A stretch of 64,000 nucleotides of DNA from positions 1 through 64,000 of the forward strand of contig JADNRY010000230.1 in the NCBI GenBank assembly GCA_015501585.1, read 5' to 3'. A program made the translations under genes and the position numbers. Origin of the DNA: Rhodocollybia butyracea (taxonomy: Eukaryota > Basidiomycota > Agaricomycetes > Agaricales > Omphalotaceae). Positions within the stretch are counted from its first letter, which is position 1; each line of letters starts with the position of its first letter. Positions 43,842 through 54,736 of this stretch are shown here, in pieces. The notes beneath the pieces are model-generated. The model was not told the DNA's origin and made no database searches. It saw only the letters and a program-made list of their open reading frames with translations.

Positions 43842-46060
43842 CGTTTCCGCATTGTTGCATCATCCGGTGTTTGGAGCATCTGTGATGCCCATCATGTAAG
43901 TGAGGAATAATAATCCCTCACACCCGTATCGGGTGAATACTCAATAAGGTCAAACTGCCGTGCAGCTTGATGAATGGTCATTGCTTGGATGCAACGATCA
44001 AAGACACCAATGATGGCACCTTCAAATGTCCACTTAAGGACAGTGCAGTGTATACCAGCGACTTCGTCGTTATACCAGTCAAGGGCTTTGCCCTTTAGAA
44101 ACATGCCAAGCACGGCAGTCCGTGTAGCATCGTAATTGTCACCGCACATGCGGTTGACTACCATCCATTGGAGAAGTGACATTAGCCACCGCTCGAAGAC
44201 ATCGACATCCGGAGATCCGTCATAGACCTCCGGAGATGGAACTTTAAGAGCTTTATGGCTCTCAATGGGAGGGATAGGATTCCCTACCTTATCTCAAATT
44301 TGTTTACGGTACACTTTGTGTACCTTGTGTTTCCATCGGGAACGACGTTCGTCGTCACCTGTTGTTTCTCGCATCTTAGATGCAAGTGAACGCAGTATTT
44401 TACGGCGCTCATTAGGAGTAATTTTACCCTTACGGGTAGCAAATTTGTCTAGCCAAGAGGCATCAGACGAAGAGTCAGTATTTGACTTGGTATCACTAGA
44501 GTCAGATGATTCATCCGACCATGGCCTGCGTTTGCGGCCTTTGGATTTAGCACTCTTGTGCTTCCTCCCCCCTTCACGGGATTTTTTGCTAGGCGCTTTC
44601 GCTCCGGCATTATTGCTTGGTCCTGGAAAGGACTCAGCAGGTGGAATGTAAAATCGATCCCAGATTTCTCTGGGAGTAGTCAATTTATCAACGGGTATTC
44701 CGTTGACATTATATCCCACCATTTGGTCGGGAAGCCCAGATGGCGCGAATCCGAAATCTCGGAGACTGGTGTTATGTTGGCGTTGAATCGCTATGCGACT
44801 CATCCAATCTTTAGCTACTCCCAACGGAAGCGGCTGTGGTTGCAACTCGGCCAATACCGTTGGTACTGGCATTGAACTTGGCTCTGGCGCATTGCTGAGC
44901 GGCAATTTGGGCAGTCTTACGGTAGTGTGTACTACCGGAGGGGCAACACTTTGTGTCGCCGGGGCAATGGATATGGTAGTAGGAACTACCGGAAGGGTAC
45001 CGTGTTGCGGTCCCATACTGGAATGATTTCCAGTAGTGTTTGGTACAACTACTGGAGGTGTAATAATATTGGGTACCATTGGCGCCCTTGCAGTAGGGAA
45101 GTACATTGTACTTTCCTGTGGTGGTATTGCTACTACCTGATTGAAGTTACGAGGTAACTTCGGTTCACTTTTAATGTTCACCGCGCTTTGTGGTGAGCAA
45201 GATTTGGTCACCGGTAATGGCCTGGGACCTCGCAGTGTCAGAGACGCTGCCTCCGCATTGGGACTCTGTCTCATGCGGGATGTGTAGATGGGTGTCGGTA
45301 TAGTTACTGACACTGGTGCGTATTCCTGTCGGAATACAGGAACATGACGGGTGACTTGGTCATCCCTTGTGAATACTGTTCGTCCAACAGTGATTGTTGG
45401 ACTGACGGTGCCTTGGGCACAGTCTCACACCATTGGCGTACCAAGTTGTTTGCCTCGGTAGGAACAGATGGTGCTGCATTGTGCAATACCGGCGGTGTGA
45501 CGGCAGGCCATCTCGGTGTGGGTGCAGCAATAGTGATTCTATTGCTGTTTCTCGATGAAGAAGATCTTTCTTCATTAGATCGGATGCTAGATGCATCCCA
45601 TTTCTCAGTTATATTGAGAATACAATTGAGTACTTGCGTACTCTTGTCGAGTGATGCCGCTACATCTCGTAGCGCAGAAGAAATCTCACTTAAACCCTCT
45701 CGGGTCGGCCGTTTCTTATGAATAGTCATATACTGTTCATTAGGTGGACTTTTGTCCTGCCTGTAGTGCCGTCCTTCAGACGCACGCACGGAATGAGTCG
45801 CTGATGCGACTGAATAGATTGATTGTGGTGACATGTCACCACGAATGGAAGGTGCGCGATCGCGCACGCTCCGATATGACTTCTCTGATTGATTTTGAGA
45901 GGTCATTGAGACAGCAAATGATATAGCGGGACGGAAAAATGGAGCGGGTTTGTGAGTTGGAATAATGGTTGTTATACTTGGTAGTATAACTGTTTTTAGC
46001 TTGTTAAACTAATAGCTTTGTGTTATTCACACAATAGTAATTTTTTGATGTTCAAAAAAG

Positions 46061-46313
46061 TATAACGCGCCCTATGGGCAAAGTCCTTAGGAACACCGGT
46101 GAACACGACAAATAGGATACTATTGTGTGTACGACGGTGTAAAAGGCTAACTAGACTCTTAAGTAATCGTACAATACTTATAGTAACGGATTTATTATAT
46201 AATTAATAATAAATAGAATGATAAGATAGACCGTTTGGTCTATCGGCGGCGTCTAGGATGACCGTATCGCCGGATACGGTCAGTGGTGATTATGGAGAGG
46301 CGGAGGCGTTACA
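46061..46313 (-). repeat. 5' LTR of outer element
   Basis: 253 bp matching 41491-41746, including GACCGTTTGGTCTAT and CGTATCGCCGGATACGGTC. In element orientation it would drive the gag transcript towards lower coordinates. Confidence 0.85.
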
Positions 46314-46914
46314 TCTACTCAGAGTCGGGGACTGGCCGTGCAACGCGCGGCGTTACCGATAATGTAGTGCCCCTGGTAAGTTCTCTCCTCCTAGTGGTAG
46401 TAATATGCCCATCTCTCCTTTTCAAAAAGTGTTTAAATAAAAAATAGTTTCAAGTTATGTTTGTTTTCAGCGGCTGATAAGTCCAGCTTTACTACACGCT
46501 AACACCTTAAACGATCGACATTTTTGAGCGAGTGCGATCAAAAATCAAGGCATACTGAAATCGCCAGGCGCTTTGAGCTCGGACTTTGAAAAAAGGGGGT
46601 CCATATGCATATGATTTCGTGCCAACCAACTTCTAACTAATCAAATACTGTACGAGCTCGCTCAAGAGTAAGTGGGAATAATGGAGTAAAAAAAAGGCTA
46701 TGAAGCAGTCCTTGAATCGTACTACTAAGGATATAAGTATGCCAGTCTCTTAGAAGGTTGGTCCGTTTTTCTACGTAGAGGTAGGCAGTTCTGTATGAGT
46801 GAATCATACAAAGACGCGACGCGCAGCCATGTTCCTATGTGAGGAATTGAGTTAGCATAGGTATAGGGTATAAGGTGCGAACAGAGGAGGAGGGGGAGTT
46901 TGAGAAAAAATTAC
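46314..46914. other. Spacer with solo MITE end
   Basis: 46314-46318 is the LTR target duplication. 46320-46361 is a single end of the MITE family seen at 37581-37751. Nothing coding is supported; the secreted-protein gene may have a further 3' exon here. Confidence 0.45.
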
Positions 46915-48277
46915 TCACCTCAAGGCCCTGATTTTGAGTGCAGCACCCGCAGGGGAGTTGGCACCAGTAGCAATTGAGTCTCCAGTTGTCGAAGCGCCGG
47001 TGAGGGCTCCGGTAGCACCAGTAGCACCAATGCCAGAGGCTACGGAGTCCCCAGTTGTCGAGCCGGTGGAGGCTCCGGTAGCACCAGTAGCGCCAATGCC
47101 AGAGGCTCCTGAGTTTCCAGCTGCCGAAGCGCCAGTGGTGGCTCCAGTAGCACCAATGCCAGAGGCTCCCGAGTTTCCAGTTGTCGAGCCGGTGGTGGCC
47201 CCGGTAGCGCCAATGCCAGAGGCTCCTGAGTTTCCTGAGTTTCCGGCTGCCGAAGCGCCAGTGGTGGCTCCAGTAGCGCCAATGCCAGAGGCTCCCGAGT
47301 TTCCAGCTGTCGAGCCGGTGGTGGCTCCGGTAGCGCCAGAGGCTCCTGAGTTTCCAGCTGCCGAGGCTCCAGTGCTTGCTCCAGTGGCTCCAGTGCCGTC
47401 AGTAGCTGAGCCCGTCGTTCCAGAGTCAGAAGTAGTACCGCTGCCAGTGATCGAGGTCGAATTCGCTGCTGATCCGGATGTATCGGTAGAGTTGGTTCCT
47501 GCATCTGTTGTAGTTGAGTTTACGCAGGTCCCTGTAGTGGCAGCTCCTGTCGTTGAGTTCGTGGTGGTTCCTGGCGGAGAGAGAAGACGCGAGAAGACGT
47601 GAGAGGAGTGTTGCGATGCATGAAGAGGTGGGCTTACCAGTTGCTCCTACTACGGAGGTAGTCGAGTTTGTGGCTCCTGCAGCAGCAGTAGCGTCTCCAG
47701 TGGTTCCCGCACAAATAGTCGAGTTTGCGGTTCCTGCAGCGGCAGTAGCGTTTCCAGTGGTTCCTGTAGCAATGGTCGAGTTTGTTCCTGCAGCACCAGT
47801 CGTCGAGTTCGTTGTAGTGGTGCCAGCTGCGCCGGCCGCAGCCCCTGCGTTTCATTGAGCAAAACGTACTCATGAAGCGAGAAGGTACTTACCGGCTCCA
47901 GCTCCAGCTCCGGCGGCGGCGGCAGCAGCAGCAGCAGCCTTTGCCGCTTTCGCGGCTTTCTTCGCGGCTTTACCCTAACGGAAGAAGGGTCAGCACATCC
48001 AACACTCGAATATTTTACTGATACACGTACTTTCTTCGCAGCTAAACCCGCACCGGCAGCATTCCCAACGGCTGCTCCGTTAGCCGCGACCACTGCATCC
48101 GCCTATATAGTGCATGCAAATCGGTACGAGTGAGCAAGCAGTAGTAGTCGAGTTACATACCTGATGATGACGGACGACCAAGGACGATGATTCGGACTCC
48201 GCGTTAGGTTGGGGAGCGGCGAGAGCTGATCCAAGGGTGCAAGCGAGAAGAGGAAGGACAGAGTATTTGAACAACAT
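46915..48277 (-). CDS. Secreted Ala/Gly/Thr-rich repeat protein, probably cell-wall or extracellular
   Basis: Start ATG 48277 gives a signal peptide (MLFKYSVLPLLACTLGSALA) followed by a pro-region (APQPNAESESSSLVVRHHQ). After short introns come AANGAAVGNAAGAGLAAKK, a lysine/alanine stretch (GKAAKKAAKAAK then poly-Ala) and a Thr/Gly region with many N-glycosylation sequons (GTNSTIATG, TANSTICAG, CVNSTTTD). The last exon has about six ~20-residue repeats of the type GNSGASGIGATGATTG. It ends at TGA 46915-46917, though CTTGAG|GTGAGT there could be a donor to one more exon. The repeats open false long frames on both strands. No enzyme domain is seen, which suggests a structural role. A TATA box lies upstream. 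Confidence 0.75.
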
Positions 48278-48511
48278 GTTGAATGGAGAGAAAGGATAAG
48301 ACGAGGTGTGTGCTCCGCACTAGGAAAAGTAGACCACCAAGAAAAGGGCTTCGGAAAGCAGTACGATAAGCTTCGTTGAGCGAGGGAATGAACAAGTCGA
48401 TCGCCGATCGACAGAAAGAAAGTAAAAAGGTCAAAGAGACGAGTGAAAAGTAGAGAAAAGTGAGTGGGCTGGCACGGTAGGAATGAAGGTTCTATTTTCG
48501 ATTGGAGCTGT

Positions 48512-48519
48512 CTTTTATA
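48512..48519 (-). promoter_or_regulatory. TATA box of the secreted repeat-protein gene
   Basis: TATAAAAG on the minus strand, about 235 bp upstream of the start codon at 48277. A clean TATA box is uncommon elsewhere in this window and suggests strong or regulated expression. Confidence 0.5.
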
Positions 48520-48529
48520 CCGGCTGTGG

Positions 48530-49335
48530 ATCCATGCCCACGACGTTTACGAAAACGGTTACGGGGTGTGTTGGGATTCATTGGCAGAACCCTCGTAGAC
48601 TTGCTCCAAAGAGTGGAGTAACCCAATAAACTATCTAAAACCAATCAGCAACAGCAACAGCAATAATCCTCTTCGAACAAAGAACAACACGTCAGAACAC
48701 TTGCCTTCGCTACGGGGTTTGTTCCCCTTCGCAACTTGTAGATGCCTTGGAGTTAGCCCAGTTTGAATTATGATTGGAGCATTTACTGCGCTTTGGAGCC
48801 ATTTTGCATCAGGTTCGCACGGAGGTTCATTCAAAAAAAATTGCTGGTAAAAAGTCTGGCGGAAAGGAAAGGGGCCATCCCCGCTCATGTTGCCATGGAC
48901 GATGGCCTAGAACCCCTAATTATACCAGACAAATATGGGCATTTTGACTAAATTGGAAAATTGACTAAAATTTCAGGTCCAGAATTTCCGGATATGGGCA
49001 CATTTGACTGGACCATCCATTGGCGCTAGGGACGAAGTACCTTTGCAGATCCACCCTATGCTAGCCTATGCTTCGTGGCGGATGTTGGCAGTGGGCGTTG
49101 TTCGTTGTCCGCTTGGAAGATTTGATGATAAGCATACAGTAACTCTAATTTAAATGCGTAAGCAGTACACACACTTGAAAATCATTCCAGCCAGTTGTTT
49201 CCAGTAGGTGTTCTTTAGATTCGTTGAAGGCCAGGTCGTTTCGAGAAGCATCATCGAAGGTTGAAACTTCAAGGGAACGAGAATCGGGGAGAAGAGTTGG
49301 GCGTCAAATTGCACGGGTTGATTGAAGATCTGCGG
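48530..49335. other. Intergenic
   Basis: No gene is supported. The segment around 48900-49010 contains a near repeat of AAATATGGGCATTTTGACTA and GGATATGGGCACATTTGACT. Confidence 0.4.
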
Positions 49336-49510
49336 ATATCAGCACTAAATACATACTTATGGAAAGGAACAACGTACTGTCAGCATCTAGACGCTAAGAG
49401 TACAGCTAATTATTTGCTTCCATCTCCACCATCTTATCATCGTCAGACTCAAAGTCATTGTCCGCGCTCATATCGAGCAGTTCAATAGCTACCTCTTCGT
49501 GCTCCTCCTG
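49336..49510 (-). pseudogene. Diverged copy of the HGH1 3' end
   Basis: The minus strand reads EEHEEVAIELLDMSADNDFE then SDDDKMVEMEANN and stop, clearly related to the HGH1 tail EEEEEVAIEPLGADLDSKSE...SDDDAKIMEV. The following non-coding part (ACTTATGGAAAGGAACAACG) also resembles the HGH1 downstream sequence (ACTTATGAAAAGGAACACGA, near 49963). It is a local tandem duplication of the tail and 3' UTR, about 550 bp from the original. Confidence 0.65.
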
Positions 49511-50044
49511 CATATCGGAGCCACTTTGACTGACTTTCTGAGGTCAGTTGAGGGCGAACTCACACCCTTGCAGATCTCCTCTACGAATCATGACAACATG
49601 ACAGATCCTGGTTGGGCGTTGTCCGTTTTTCCGTTGTCTGTTTTCCAAGGTTTGATGAGTTTGATACTCTCCGATTCTAATCGAGGATAAGTAGTACACG
49701 GTGTACATCTCAAAAAGCATTCCAAATGATGAGTTCAAGCAGGGCATTCCATATTGCCTTGGGTGATTAGTTTGAAGGAAATCTAAGTCGAACTAGCGGG
49801 AGTATCATCGAAAAGCTCTCCTAGGTAGAACCCGGGTAGAACCTGAAGAGTTCAACCCTATATTGGATCGTACTATAACGGATGATAACGCTATATGAGG
49901 CTACTGAGGCTATCGAGGTAGATCTGCTGATAGTTATCTGTCAGCGAATGTTTAATGCTTATACTTATGAAAAGGAACACGACGTGGGACATACCATCAG
50001 TGTCTGTGTAGACTCCAAGTACAGCTACCTATCCGTCGTCCGCG
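49511..50044. other. 3' region of HGH1
   Basis: Downstream of the HGH1 stop codon. Includes the segment duplicated at 49336-49430. No gene is supported. Confidence 0.4.
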
Positions 50045-51853
50045 TTACACCTCCATGATCTTAGCGTCATCGTCAGACTCAGATTTTGAGTCCAAGTCCG
50101 CGCCTAGCGGTTCGATAGCGACTTCTTCCTCTTCTTCCTGCTCCTCATTAGCCTGCGCGCCAGGGATCCTGAGCTGATTCTGCATCAACGCATTAAGGTT
50201 AGGATCCCCGAATCCGAGTCCCTGTATCAACCTCGTCTCCGGGGGAAGGGTGTCGTCCGGAAGAGCATCGTATTCTGCTTCTTCGTCTAGTGCTTCCGAG
50301 AGAGGAGGTTCCTCGCCTTGGATGAGCTGGACGAGGCGCTCGATGTGTTCTGAGATCTATAAAAAAAAAAAATTATGATGAGTTTTTCGAAAGACAGAAC
50401 GATGGAAGGGAATAAGTATTTTCACCTTATCCACACTCTCAACCTCATGTGCCGCACGAACAATCTCATACACACCCGTTCCGCGGAGGTAATTTCGTCC
50501 CCAGCGGGTATGGCATAAAAGTAGAAGTACCTCGACTAAGATCAACCGGATCGCTGCATCTGGTTCGCGGGTTTTGTCTGGCGGGAGGAACTGCAGCGCA
50601 TCAGGGAGCTTATCTTGTGTGTCAAGATCAAGTTCTTCGGGGCCTGCGAGGGGGAGGAGGAGGTAGGGGAGGGATGCAACGCCAGGAGCGGTGAGGGTGG
50701 AGGGAGGGATGCTGACGAAGGTTGTGGAGGGGGTGAGGAGGGCGCGGTGCGCGCGCGCGTTGAAGGAGAGGTTTCTGCATTGAATGGGAGGAATTAGTAA
50801 AGTGATTGGAGAGATAGCTGGGGCTTTTATTTTAAAAGTATACTGACTTGAGCGTAGAAGCTACACCACCTCGTCGGATAGTATTTGGGTGTTCGGTGAA
50901 TGGGACCACTTTTGAGATTGGGAATTCGATGTCTGCGGTAGGGTTGAGGAAGCTGGAGGGTCGTGGTGTAGAAAATAAATCTCTTCCGGCGGCAGACTAA
51001 CAAGATGACATGTATAAGGATAAGTGGGAAAGATAATAAATCAACGTACGGCTGCGAGGTTCGCGAATACACTAGCCAAGAAATGCAAGCTGCCTTTGCG
51101 TGGGCGTTTTGAAAGGTCTGATATTTCTTCGACGTTGGCACCTTGGACGAAGGCGTCTAGGAGCAGTGGAAGTGCGAGCTCTTCCTGCTCTTGTTCTTGC
51201 GGATATGGTACGGGCGCAGGACATGTCCCACTTCTGGCGTCTGTTGCGTAAAATCCATTTGGGAGTGTGGGTGAAGCGATGAGTTTGATTTTCATCGCGA
51301 TGACGGCTGAGCATGCGCTAGCTGATGCTGTGAGGTTTGAGAGTAGCATCGAGGCGAGATCAGCCAGGATAGATTGAGGATTCTGGAATATATTCAGAGC
51401 AGTCTTCGCTACCTTTTCACCGATGAGACTTACGATGATGTATGATAGCAAAAAATTCAGGAATGGCTGTTCAGACAGCGAAGACACCAACAGAGGTGAA
51501 TCTGATAAGTTGATCAGGGCTTTGAAGGCGTCGTGAGCTACGGCCTCGAAGATAGTGAGAACCAACATACTGTACAGCGCATACAGCGACTCACTAGCTG
51601 GTCTCTGCAAAGTAGTTTGAGATCGCGTACGACTGTGTGTTCTTCTGACTTTTTGAGACCTGTAGAGGGCGAAGCGAAGAACAAGTTTCTGTGAGGAGCA
51701 TCTTGGGGAGTTTGAGGCAGAAGATTTGCGAGAGCGATTTGGCGAACTTGGGGGTTTTTATCTCGCAGGAAAGGTAACAGCTGGATATCTAATCAGTTTG
51801 GCTTTTTATGAGAGAAACTAATAGTAGCAAACCTCTTTCAGCTGAGATTCCAT
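50045..51853 (-). CDS. HGH1: HGH1-family protein (eEF2 folding chaperone)
   Basis: Start ATG 51853: MESQLKE, then after a ~65-bp intron LLPFLRDKNPQVRQIALANL, LFFASPSTGLKKSEEHTVVR and DLKLLCRDQ. Further exons give ALYSMLVLTIFEAVAHDAF, a helical-repeat body (ILADLASMLLSNLTASASA), PYPQEQEQEELALPLLLDAF, DLSKRPRKGSLHFLASVFAN and, at the end, IQGLGFGDPNLNALMQNQLR and an acidic tail finishing DSKSESDDDAKIMEV. HEAT/ARM-like repeats and the RKGSLHFLASVFAN block are typical of Hgh1. The yeast protein helps fold elongation factor 2 in the cytosol. Introns are short with canonical ends. Divergent from SPT20 with about 120 bp between start codons. Confidence 0.88.
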
Positions 51854-51972
51854 AGTTGAAGAAATATTTATCCACGTGACAGCATATTGAGTATCTGTGC
51901 ATGTGACATAACCTTTGCTACTTCTAAGTTCTCACGTCACTTTACACCGACATCGACAACTTTCATGAATGG
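51854..51972. promoter_or_regulatory. Bidirectional promoter, HGH1/SPT20
   Basis: 119 bp between divergent start codons. No TATA box is visible. Confidence 0.45.
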
Positions 51973-53562
51973 ATGGCTATAATCGCACAAGATTTGTGCA
52001 GGTGAATATCCTCAAGTTTTGAAAAACTTTTCTTTACTTTTCATCAGGAATTACTAGAACGCAACAAATCTGAACCGCCTTCATTTATTGTTCAGCTGCA
52101 TCCAGAATATTGGACTCTCAATTCGGGCTCAAGATTTCTGTACAATAATCAATACGCGGTTTGAAAGGCTTTCTAGAGAACGAGTATCTTATCTTACTCG
52201 CTTGTAGACTTTCCTCGACGATGTTCGCGCACATCGGATACCCGCTGATTTTGTCGAGGTATTTCGTGAATCTGGAGTGCGGTATTTTGAAGGTACACAA
52301 GATGCTGGTTTTTTTTTTTTGCGAAAACTCTCGCTCAATAGCTCACAGGATGCTTGATTGTGGATTTACTCGACTATCGTCCACTGAAACCAACCGAACC
52401 GGCTCTCGAAACTCCAGAAAGGACGCGAGAGGTTCTTCATCCAAATTCAGAAACGATATGGGCCGACCTCTGCCTGATAAGCGCAAATTCTGCCACAATT
52501 CTCACTGATCTCCAAGCTCTTGAAGTTGAAGCTCGTATCTTGGTATGAAGGTCTACAAACACTAACGAAAACATACTAACAAGTCTTCAGCTCGCTACTT
52601 CTGCGCCACTGTGTCTCGATCCGAACCCTCATCTCACTCGGATTGCGAACAACGTTCTCCGAATCACCACACCTCCTGCACCACCATCTCTCAAACGAAA
52701 AGCTTCCACGCTGGATGTAGAGAAGGACGAAGCCGAAAAAGCACGGAAAGAAAAGATCATGTCGTTCATGGCTCCTAGCAGTCCACGTGCATCTAAACAG
52801 TGCGTCTCTTTTCCGATTCATGTGATATCCGCTCATATTTCACGACCGTAGATTCCGACAGCTCGAGTGGGCACAGCGGATTCGCGAAGAACAAGCGAAA
52901 ACACACGGCAAACCAACAGCCCCTCCAGCGCCTCGTGCGCCGTCTCATACTCCAGTTCCTCCACCTCAGCCTGCTCCAAGCTACGTCGTATCCAATTCGC
53001 CCTCCCACTCTTCTCCTCCGCCTCCTCAAGCGACAACGCAATACATCCAAGGTCATTTCCCGAATAATCCTGACGTTGCGAGACGAGGACTGCCCTCCTT
53101 CAATGGCCGAGTGAATACTCCGAATAGTGCTAGTACAGATCACTCGCCTTCTCCCCAACCTCATAGCTATAATCCGGCTTCCTTGGAACTATCCGATGCC
53201 AAGCGTGCTCCTACTCCCGCACAACGGTTCTCCCAATCGCCTCGAATGGCCCATACTCAGCCTCATCCATCTGTTCTTCCAGGCCGTGCTTCCCCTCGCC
53301 CGCCTCCGATACCTATTGCTCGTCCGTCTTCGACGAGACCTCCTTCAGTACAACCATCACCCCATCACACAGTACAGCAGCAGCAGCAGCAGCAGCCACC
53401 TCCCCAGCACCCTTCGACTCGTCCGGCAGGCTCACCGGCCCAAACATTAACATTCCAGCCACAAGTACTTCCTGCAAACTTTCTCCATCATCCTCCAGCA
53501 GCCAGAAATGGCCCGAATAAACCCGCAGGCCAGGCTGCCACTGCCACTACTCAGGCTCAGGT

Positions 53563-53597
<35 letters not shown>

Positions 53598-54736
53598 TTC
53601 AGGCTCAAGTTCAGGCTCAAGTTCAAGCTCAGGCGGCACAGGCACAGGCGTACTATCAAGCGTTTAACCGGGGATATACAGTGTCCCAAGGCCAAGCAGG
53701 TCAGGTTCACATGCAACCTCAGGCTGCCCAAGCCGGCGCGCAGCATCTACCTCCCGGAGTCCGCTCCAGTCCAATGGTACCCAACGCCAGACTAGCCACT
53801 CGTTCGCCAATGCCTTCCTCGCTCACTCCGAACCAGAACACGAACGGCGTAGCGATCAACGGTGCTCCTAACGGCAATGCCCCCACCACGAACTCACCTC
53901 GACCTCGTCAAACGAACCCTGCTGGTGCAGAAAGCGCTGCGGGTTCGCCACGGATAATGCCACCTCAAAGCCAAAGCCATCTCGGCCCGCCATCTGGTCA
54001 GACGCTGCAGTTTCGGCCGATGCCTGCGAATCAAGGGCAGCCTCAGAACCCAAACCCGGCGGTTCATGCGAATCCGAATCCGAATCCGACGGGTGCTGGT
54101 GAACCCCCGCAACGTACCGTACAGCCTGGTCAGACGCCTAAAATGCTGCCGCAGCAGGCGATTCCACAACAGCCGTTACAGCAGCAGCGACGGGGTACGC
54201 CTTCCCAGTCACCGAATGTGCAACAAGCGCATCCACAGCCCCAATCCCAGCCCCAGTCGCAACAGCCTCGTCCCCAGTCGCAACCCCATCCTCAGTCGCA
54301 ACCTCGTCCTCAGTCGCAACTCCAACCCCAACCCCAGTCTCAACCCCAGTCTCAGCCTCAGCAGCCGCACGCCGTTGGCCCGAACTACGGCGTGTACTAC
54401 AGCGTGCCCGCCCAACCAGGCTACGCGAACCCAAATCTCAATGCCCAGCAGTTGCAGTTCCAGCAGCAGTACATCGCTGCTTTGAACCGGGGTATCCCAG
54501 TGCAGGCTATGCAGCCCGGGATGGCGGGGGGAATGGCGGGGATGCAACCTGGAATGGCGGGGGGGATGGCAGGAATGCAAGGAGCAATTCCAGGGATGCC
54601 TATGGGGCAGATAGGTACGCAGCAGCAGCTGCGCGCGATGCAGCAGCTTTTGCAGATGCAGATGCAGCAGCAGCAGCAACACCAACAACAACAGCAGCAG
54701 CAGGCCCAGGCGCAGCATAAGGCCCAGGGGCATTAG
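51973..54736 (+). CDS. SPT20: SAGA complex subunit Spt20
   Basis: The start MDGYNRTRFVQ (51973) joins to ELLERNKSEPPSFIVQLHPE and YWTLNSGSRFLYNNQYA. After an intron the sequence is TFLDDVRAHRIPADFVEVFR, then CLIVDLLDYRPLKPTEPA, REVLHPNSETIWADLCLI and ATSAPLCLDPNPHLTRIAN. This is the conserved Spt20 N-terminal domain, with the LLDDxRAHRIP and VxLHPNSETIWADL signatures. The rest (~550 residues) is low complexity: Pro/Ser-rich, a QA/QV run at about 53555-53650, PQSQ repeats at 54235-54360, MAGGMAGMQPG repeats and terminal polyQ. Spt20 is a structural subunit of the nuclear SAGA co-activator, and Q-rich tails are usual. Introns have clear GT-AG ends; the last large exon is 52853-54736. Confidence 0.9.

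Larger units (their letters stand above)
42084..45906 (-). pseudogene. Outer-element gag, interrupted by the inner element and by frame breaks
   Basis: The N-terminal ORF (45906-45304, MTSQNQSEKSYRSVRDRAPS) is Ser-rich and charged. The middle ORF (45313-44294) is Pro/Thr-rich and ends in a basic, phospho-like tail (KHKSAKSKGRKRRPWSDESS). The gag core follows at 44182-43892 (MCGDNYDATRTAVLGMFLKG, DWYNDEVAG). The same frame then runs into the inner element, and gag resumes on its far side (FIEGLPFNIIRQLTNEG, 42362 downward) to EPIEEDTSLSIGKDKPSE at 42084. Gag proteins form the virus-like particle of the retroelement. No pol domain follows. Confidence 0.7.
41491..46313 (-). mobile_element. Gag-only LTR retrotransposon (TR-GAG type), outer element
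   Basis: Near-identical LTRs of ~255 bp (41491-41746 and 46061-46313) are flanked by the 5-bp duplication TCTAC (41486-41490 and 46314-46318). A polypurine tract, complement of CCCTCCCCCACCAG (41747-41760), abuts the left LTR, so the element reads on the minus strand. Its coding part has a gag with a CCHC-less Ty3-like core (KGKALDWYNDEVAGIH ... YSPDTGVRDYYSSL) and no protease, RT or integrase. A second LTR element is inserted in the gag (42366-43841). It must depend on enzymes supplied elsewhere. No clear tRNA primer site was found. Confidence 0.85.

Noticed and set aside
47040..47504. Minus-strand frame rich in LALALLEPP repeats
   Set aside because: A different frame of the same repeat exon. 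The frame reading GIGATGATTG connects to the upstream exons with proper splice sites.
46934..47602. Long plus-strand ORF rich in PVAPMPEAPEFP repeats
   Set aside because: It is an opposite-strand shadow of the repetitive exon. The minus strand has a signal peptide, introns, glycosylation sequons and a TATA box in the right places.
54138..54733. Minus-strand ORFs over the SPT20 tail
   Set aside because: Antisense shadows of Q/P-rich codons in a well-supported exon.
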